From Trichosanthes cucumerina (taxonomy: Eukaryota > Streptophyta > Magnoliopsida > Cucurbitales > Cucurbitaceae), in assembly GCA_036507285.1 (NCBI GenBank), contig CM071836.1, positions 83,095,505-83,159,504 of the forward strand: a stretch of 64,000 bases of DNA, given 5' to 3'. The notes below the pieces were generated by a model. That model saw only the letters and a program-made list of their open reading frames with translations, ran no database searches and was not told the DNA's origin. A program made the translations under genes and the position numbers. Below, piece after piece: positions 58,323 to 64,000 of this stretch; the stretch's first letter is position 1, and each line of letters opens with the position of its first letter.

Positions 58323-59346
58323 TCAAAAAAATTCATTCCGGACCATAGCCCGACAAGCGTAGTGTGTCCCGAAGTCATCATTCGGTCTTGGATGAATCGG
58401 GGATTTGTCCGCGCCAGTGACGAGGTATTCATTCCACTCCGCCAAAATATGCCGCAATCAAGTGAGTTCCGTTGCAGATTTGCAGTCTTCGAACGTAATA
58501 ATTTCCACCTATCCGTTTGTATCTCAAGCTTGTGACGTTGGACGTCGCAGTAATAAAGCAAAGACGGCAGATTATACGTCAATGGCTCTAAGAACCTGTC
58601 CACTTCTTGGGGCTTGAGATACGATGGATAGGAGTCAAATATCATTATGCAACCTCTGTTAATGTCCAAACATAGTAGAAACCAATGCTCCTTCATGTTT
58701 GTTGGACAAAAAACGAAATCCACCTCATGCCAGCCCGGTTTGTATGCATCGTGCTCACCTCGCACGCATTACTCGCGACGTGTGTCTACATACTCAAACC
58801 ATGGTGATTTGATTTTTGGCTTGCCTTTGATTCTCTGGAAGAGACTATCCTTCCCTCGTGCATTTAGGTGAGACTGTATATGGTACATAGTAGTAAGACA
58901 TAGTGAGTGGAAAACCGTAAATAACTTATATAATTAACTCACCAATATCCCAGTTGGAAGCACCGTGAACTTGTTTATACACATCTCTGGTCGCGTAGAC
59001 AACTTGTTCTTCACGAACATGCACAACGTGTTCATAGTCTATGAACAACAACATTGAAAACATATTAAGGTGTACATTAGTTTAAAAAAAGAATATACGT
59101 TAGCAGATGTGAGTAACGAACGAATGAAGTAACACTTACGTCACACTCGACCCATGAGCTAGGTGTAAGGAGATCGGTGAAGAACTTTTTCCCCATTGGG
59201 ACTGACATCGTCGATTTCCAAATAAAACTAGACAGATATAGTACATGCACCCTTTTGACCGCTCGACTGTAACAATCAATATCGCAGTTACGAATATAAA
59301 AAAAAAAAAACAATACAGTGAAACCTGTCGACGGTGGAATATCCAC
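58323..59346 (-). pseudogene. ULP1: ULP1-like cysteine protease (C48 family) carried by the MULE
   Basis: Minus-strand exons: an upstream part ending at 59140 (SSWVECD|GTAAGT), 59038-58943 (32 codons, TMNTLCMFVKNKLSTRPE), and 58873-58323, with GT-AG junctions. The last exon has PWFEYVDTRRE, an in-frame TAA (58769-58771), GWHEVDFVFCPTNMKEHWFL (catalytic His), IMIFDSYPS (catalytic Asp), LQRNSLDCGIF (Gln and catalytic Cys, Cys codon at 58454-58456), then a +1 shift, after which EWNEYLVTGADKS and a stop follow. ULP1 proteins cleave SUMO from targets; what the MULE version does is not known. The catalytic residues are kept, but one stop and one shift inactivate this copy. Confidence 0.87.
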
Positions 59347-60035
59347 GGCTAACTGCAGTAGAAGGTCGACGTAAAACCCCGGTGGACTGTCGACGACAAG
59401 CGGCGGTGGAACGGAGTGCGACCAACGCTCGGGAGGCGAGAGAGAGTGATAGTGTCGAGAACTTAGAGAGAGAGTAAGAACTTGTTAGTGAGATGTAGAA
59501 ATGAAAACCCTTTTTATATGAAATGAAAAAAAAAAGTTGGCTCGCTCACGCAGGATCGCTCTCGTTGGATCGCTCTCGTAGATAGGCTCTCACTTTCTTG
59601 ATATCGTCTATTTCAACTCGCGTTATTGCTCCCGGCGCTCTTGATTGCTCGCTCGAAGACTCGCTCTCGTCGGATCGCTCTCGCTTTCTTGCTACCGTTA
59701 TATTCTCCCCGCGTTCTTCCTCCCGTTGAATTGCTCTTGATTGCTCGCTCTCGCTTATTAGCTCGCTCGCTCGATAACTCGCTCAGATTTGCTCGGTTAC
59801 TCATTGGCGTGGATACACTCACGCCGATCGAGTATTTTCATGATTACAAAAGCGGTGAAGTAATTTCTAATTGGAGAAACAAATAGCGCATTAATTAGTG
59901 ATCAGCGTCTTTAAGTTCGACCAGTTGAGTTTTTTAGTATTAATATAGGGTGTGGCTTATACAAATTTCATCCCAAACGACAATTAACCTCTATTCATCT
60001 TCTTCACCCTTTCTTTCATATTCTTCCCTTCAAAA

Positions 60036-60412
60036 TGAATTCAAACACAACCGAAAGTACAGATTCGGACAAATCGATTTACGACAATGAAGAGGTAGAA
60101 AACCGTTTTCTCGCCTCCACACCCACAATCATCGAGAGGATAGTTTTTTCAACTATCACGGGCGACCACCGAGCAAGTCTCGGATGACTCCTCCGGGAGG
60201 AATCGATGAGTCCTCAGAGGAGTCATCTGAGGAGTCCTCCGAGGACCTCATTGAGGCAACCGACGCCAAGGTTGCTGATTCTGACATCCCTCCCCGCGCA
60301 ACCAACGCGTCTTCTGAATGTTCCGTTAACATTCCTGGCTGAAGAGCGCCAAGAAAAGAGGGCGGACGGCCGCCCCCTGGCCGTAATCGACTCCTCCAGT
60401 GAGTCAGATTAG
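60036..60412 (+). pseudogene. third MULE reading frame, acidic, function unknown
   Basis: From the ATG at 60036 one frame reads MNSNTTESTDSDKSIYDNEE and on to TGDHRASLG and a TGA near 60186. Another frame then has LTFLAEERQEKRADGRPLAV and IDSSSESD before a TAG at 60410-60412. Both ends are acidic and Ser-rich, and the join needs a shift. It lies between ULP1 (opposite strand) and the right TIR. I do not recognise a domain. It may be a genuine third gene of this MULE family or a chance frame. Confidence 0.45.
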
Positions 60413-60608
60413 GAGATGCAGGCTTCCTTTCCCCTTCCTTATAATGTGTTTTTTATTTTTCTTAATGTACTTTTTTTGTGACATGTGAATGAATGAATAT
60501 ATTATGGTTGTTTAGATATTTGCATCTTCTGTTTTCATTATTTCCAAAGTGAGAGCGAGTTTATGCGTGAGGGTTCCTACGAGTAAGCATGCATGAGCGT
60601 TACTGTAT

Positions 60609-61032
60609 GTATGCATGAGCGAGTCACCGTTTCGAGTACGGATGAGCGTTCCTACGAGTAAGCATGCATGAGCATTACTGTATGTATGCATGAGCGAGTC
60701 ACCGTTTCGAGTACGGATGAGCGTTCCTACGAGTAAGCGGGAGCGTTCTTACGAGTAAGCGGGAGCGTTCCTACGAGTAAGCGGGAGCGTTCTTACGAGT
60801 AAGCGGGAGCGTTCCTACGAGTAAGCGGGAGCGTTCCTAGGAAGCGTTCCTACGAGTAACCGTGAGCGTTCCTACGAGTAAGGCGTGCGCGTTCCTTCGA
60901 GAAGGCGTAGCTACCCTTCGGCGTAATTTTGCGCGTGTTGCCACGTCAGAATAGGTCAGTTTTCATTATTTTCGAGCGCCAGGTCATTCAACATTAATGA
61001 TAATAAAAAGGGGTCTTCCGTACAAATATCCC
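60609..61032 (-). repeat. right TIR of the Kaonashi-type MULE with minisatellite arrays
   Basis: From inside outwards: two tandem copies of about 75 bp (GCATGAGCGTTACTGTATGT, GAGCGAGTCACCGTTTCGAG), about six copies of a 22-bp unit GGGAGCGTTCCTACGAGTAAGC (60740-60870), then variants with CGTGAGCG and GCGTGCGCG, and finally the unique outer 130 bp that match the left TIR. The array is longer here than in the left TIR. Confidence 0.9.
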
Positions 61033-61041
61033 CTTAATGTG

Positions 61042-62724
61042 GTGCATTAATTGATTTTTTTTCCGTGTGCATTAGTGCCTTCGACTTCGTTATAGGAAAA
61101 AATTACAGGAATAGGCTTTTCTAGCATGTCAAATTTAAATATGGCCTTTCCTAAACCAGGTGATTATTTTTTCCTCCACGTATATTTCAAATTTTCTATA
61201 TGTATTTTAATTCCAAAAATAACTCTGAATAATTTTCACAATTAAAAATAAAGAAAAAAGAATAATGTATACCTACATCCAAAGTTTTATTTAATGATAG
61301 GTGGGTAACCAAATGTGAGTATAGCTTAAATGTAATTGATATGTACTTTCGACCAAAAGATGAGATATTTGAATTTCTATCTCCAAGTGTTACTCAACTA
61401 AAAAAAAAGTAGGTAGTTTACATATCATTGCATTTGTATCATACTTAAATTTTAGATGAATTCTAAGGTGAGTTTTTTTCTTACTTTGTATTCCTCATTT
61501 TTTGTTTGTTTGTGTCGTTGTTGTCAAAATTCGGGCAGAGAAACTCACACGACATTTATGTGACAACAACGGTAAATTTATTTAAGGGGAGAAGAACGTG
61601 ACCTACCAGACAAAAAGGATCTGAACATCGGTGTGGTGCTTACAACACAAACTCTGATGCTTAATTAAGTCAAAGAGTGAATGAGTGTGGCAAGTTAGGG
61701 TTTAAAGAATAAGGAGGAACTTACTCTTCTCCTCTTGAGAAAATAGCTTAAATACTCAGCTTCTAGAATTTTTAAAGGATTCCTCGCAGGAAGAGGATAG
61801 AAAAGACCGAAACGAACTGAACAAAGGTTGTTCGGGCCAAGAGGAGAAGAGACAAAGCTCAAAAGAAGGCCTTGTAGTGAGATTGACCTAAGCCAAGACT
61901 GAGGCCAATAAGGTAGTTGGGCTTCGAGACAAGTCAACTCCTTGTTGCTTTCTTGTATTGATCCATTTTTTGATTAGTTTCAGCTCGTTGTGATCTGTAT
62001 TGGGCTTTTTAGCGTTGCCTCGCCTTTAATTTTTGTGATATGACCTTTCTAAGGCATAATAATGAATCCATGGAGAATTAAAAAAAAGAAAAAAAGGTTA
62101 GAGCAGGTTGAATAAGGATCACAGGGGTCACACAGAAGAATTGAGCTCGACTCCTTGGTAGGGTCGACCTCTGCCCTAAGTTGAGGCCAACCTAAGAATT
62201 AGGCCCAAGTTTCCTCCTTCTAGGTGCCTTGGAGGCCATCTTCTTTTTATTCTTAAGTCTGTTTTGATCGTCTCGTCCCGAGTTGGTTCTTCTTTGCATA
62301 TTTTCCCTTCTACTCTTTTTATATTTCAAATTATCCTTATAGTCAAATTTTACTCACATAACAGGTTCCTTTCCTTTTTTTTTTTTAATGTAATAGTTTG
62401 GTTTTTTTTTTTAAAAAAAATAAGAATAACTTTTCTTTTTTTGTTACAATATATTCCTATTAGATTTTTTTGTGAGCCATGTTCGTTGTGTTGTGACAGA
62501 AAGTTTTTTTTTTTTTTCAGCTTCTTTTTTTTTTTAACTTTGATTTCTCTTTTGTATCCAATGTGTTGTTCTATGAATGATAGAGATGTTATTATTATTC
62601 TATTAATTATAGAAGTTTAAAAATTTATATAGCGAAGATATCTCTATCAATGAAAGAGATTTAGGGATTGTTATCCCATCAACATAGGAGTTTAGAGATT
62701 TAATGTTTTTTTTTATTTTAAGAT
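61042..62724. other. intergenic DNA, nothing recognised
   Basis: AT-rich at 61060-61540. A less A/T-rich stretch at 61540-62260 has GGCCAAGAGGAG, GTCGACCTCTGCCC and TTGAGGCCAACC motifs that could be an unassigned LTR or repeat fragment. Long T runs follow at 62380-62530. No gene or clear termini. Confidence 0.4.
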
Positions 62725-62727
62725 TTA

Positions 62728-63028
62728 GCTCCCGTTTGATAATTATTTAGTTTTTGGTCTTTGAAAATTAAGCCTACAAATACTATATCTACCTATGAGT
62801 TTCTATGTTTTCATATCTACTTTTTATTTATGTTTTAAAATACCAAGCTAAGTTTTGAAAATTAAAAAAGTAGTTTTCAAAAACTTGTTTTTTGTTTTTG
62901 AAATTTGGCTAGAAACTCAAATGGTTCATGAAGAAAGATGGAAATTATTGTAGAGAAAATCAACAAAAATTGTAGAAAAATCAGTATAATTTTTAAAAAC
63001 TAAAAATCAAATAGTTATCAAACAGGTC
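62728..63028. mobile_element. family A MITE, 301 bp
   Basis: The left end GCTCCCGTTTGATAATTATTT and right end AAATAGTTATCAAACAGGTC are inverted copies, and TTA flanks both sides (62725-62727, 63029-63031). The interior matches other copies (AATTTGGCTAGAAACTCAAATGG, AAAGATGGAAATTATTGTAG in two blocks). This is the cleanest copy in the window. Confidence 0.85.
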
Positions 63029-63074
63029 TTAGTAATTGTTATTCTTGGAAGTTTATAGATTTATATGAACTTTC

Positions 63075-63150
63075 TTCTACTCATGTCTAGATTTCATAGT
63101 GGGTAGTCACAAAATTTTGAATTTGTTCTACTCATGTCTAGATTTCATAG
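63075..63150 (+). repeat. direct repeat of 25 bp
   Basis: TTCTACTCATGTCTAGATTT followed by CATAG occurs at 63075-63099 and again at 63126-63150, 51 bp apart. It may be a small tandem duplication or a footprint at the border of the GC-rich stretch that follows. Confidence 0.8.
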
Positions 63151-64000
63151 CGGCCCACCGTTTCCAAGCCGTCTCTCTCACCCTCTTCTCCTTCTCCCTC
63201 TCTTTTCCCTCTCTGACACCTTCTCCCTCTCACGCGTTTCTCTCTCTCTCTCTATCGTCTCTCAGGCCGACACAAACCTTGCCGCCGTGACCTCTTGCCG
63301 TCGCGAGCTTCCGTGCAACCCAACGACCGCTCCTGCTCTTCTTCAGCTCCGCCGCTTGAGCCTTGCCGTCGCTGTGAAGCTGGAAGTTGCCACCATCCTA
63401 GATCCGCGAGACCCACCGTTTTGGTTCAGCTGGTTTGAGCCCTTTTTGGCCGATTTTCGAGGAACAAAGACCGGTTCTGGATAGATCGGGTCGCGAGGAT
63501 TCCGGATCGTCTACCCACGCGCCGCCACCACCATCTTCACGCGCCGTCGCCAATCCACGCGCCACCGCCCGTGGCGACACGCGCCGCCACCTGCAGGGTC
63601 GCCGACTGCCTCCTTCCGTACGGTCGCCTCGGTCCGTCTCTTAGCTTGTTTCAGATCTTCGTTGGGTGAGTTTTTCTCCTCGTAAGCTTTTAAGGTCTCG
63701 TTTATGTTTCGGTTTACTAACCTTGTGCGTGTTCTTCGTTAGGAGTTTTATCTTGGAAGTAGAAGTACGTTAGAGCACGTCACGTTTCTCAAGTTGCTCG
63801 TTGTTGCTGGAGTTTATGTAAGTAGTCGTTTGGACTAAACTACCCCTAAGTGTAAGACTTAGGGGCACTATTGCATGCGGTAATTGAATGTTTTAGAATT
63901 TGGTAGCGTACCTTAGTCAGACTTTGACTTGTAGTGGCATACTAGGTTGTGGTAGTCGCAACGACGCCTGGATTTAAGTCTGCCTGTTCTTATTTGATGT
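63151..64000. other. C/G-rich stretch running off the window, unassigned
   Basis: It begins with a (CTCT)n-rich leader-like region and has GCCGCCGTG and CGCGCCGCC motifs, then T/G-rich DNA with GTAAGCTTTTAAGG and TTGGGTGAG. The texture is like that of the gypsy LTR at 39048-40907 and also like a plant 5' UTR. Open frames (63134-63484 and 63435-63644) have no recognisable domain. Without the sequence beyond 64000 it cannot be assigned. Confidence 0.35.

Larger units (their letters stand above)
54320..61032. mobile_element. Kaonashi-type Mutator-like element (MULE), 6713 bp
   Basis: The termini GGGATATTTGTACGG and CCGTACAAATATCCC are inverted copies, and a perfect 9-bp TSD CTTAATGTG lies at 54311-54319 and 61033-61041. 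The TIRs (about 54320-54665 and 60609-61032) stay highly similar for about 150 bp and then contain tandem repeats. Inside are a MURA-type transposase gene on the plus strand (55364-57952), a ULP1-like cysteine protease gene on the minus strand facing it (about 59346 to 58323), and a third short plus-strand reading frame (60036-60412). MULEs that carry ULP1-like genes are known as Kaonashi elements, first described in Arabidopsis and also in melon. The clean TSD and similar TIRs suggest recent movement, but the coding parts are broken. Confidence 0.93.

Noticed and set aside
60740..60870. Regular short repeats that could suggest a CRISPR array
   Set aside because: The 22-bp units follow each other with no unique spacers, lie in a TIR of a plant MULE, and have an inverted counterpart at the other end.
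63134..63644. A possible protein-coding gene start at the window's end
   Set aside because: Ser/Leu/Arg-rich frames in a C/G-rich leader-like region, no domain, and the sequence is cut at 64000; left unassigned.

Overview
The window is nuclear DNA of a dicot plant. Its genes have introns, its intergenic DNA is AT-rich, and repeats take up most of the sequence. The mix of repeats (Ale-type copia, Kaonashi-type Mutator element with a ULP1-like gene, Tourist-like MITEs) would fit a cucurbit, but that is inference. Only two host genes can be supported. One is a complete 12-coding-exon gene for LCB1, a subunit of serine palmitoyltransferase (21368-32907, +). The other is a compact DREB-type AP2/ERF repressor gene (43733-44173, +). 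Nearly everything else is transposable-element DNA, often nested, and many boundaries are fixed by target-site duplications (TSDs) that can be read directly.

Layout. 1-7828: the 5' half of a decayed Ty1/copia element on the minus strand, with a 1.67-kb terminal-inverted-repeat element inside its reverse transcriptase. 7829-12445: remains of a Ty3/gypsy element (gag-protease, then non-coding DNA and LTR-like DNA) holding a TRIM-like solo LTR. 12449-17622: an L1-type LINE split by a Mutator-like (MULE) element, a second TRIM-like solo LTR and a 1.67-kb solo LTR. 17623-20483: a long-TIR element split by a 1.84-kb solo LTR related to the first copia. 20600-33250: LCB1; its third coding-region intron is 7.3 kb because it holds a MULE that itself holds an inverted gypsy chimera with a further MITE inside. 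33250-43205: intergenic DNA with Tourist-like MITEs, two gypsy solo LTRs, and a hAT-type MITE placed at the end of another MITE. 43240-44450: the ERF gene. 45452-51262: an Ale-type copia with near-identical LTRs and a broken polyprotein. 51440-53935: a cluster of MITE copies. 54320-61032: a 6.7-kb Kaonashi-type MULE with a 9-bp TSD, MURA and ULP1-like genes facing each other, and a third small reading frame. 61042-64000: unassigned DNA, one clean MITE, and a GC-rich stretch that runs off the end.

The two host genes are not functionally linked. LCB1 acts in the endoplasmic reticulum at the first step of sphingolipid synthesis; the ERF is a nuclear DNA-binding protein with an EAR repression motif. 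The most unusual items are the Kaonashi-type MULE (three reading frames, minisatellite TIRs, an expanded Pro/Thr/Asn linker in the transposase), a tandem duplication that copied the splice acceptor of LCB1 coding exon 3, and the head-to-head gag chimera in the LCB1 intron. All alignments were made by eye and no database was searched.
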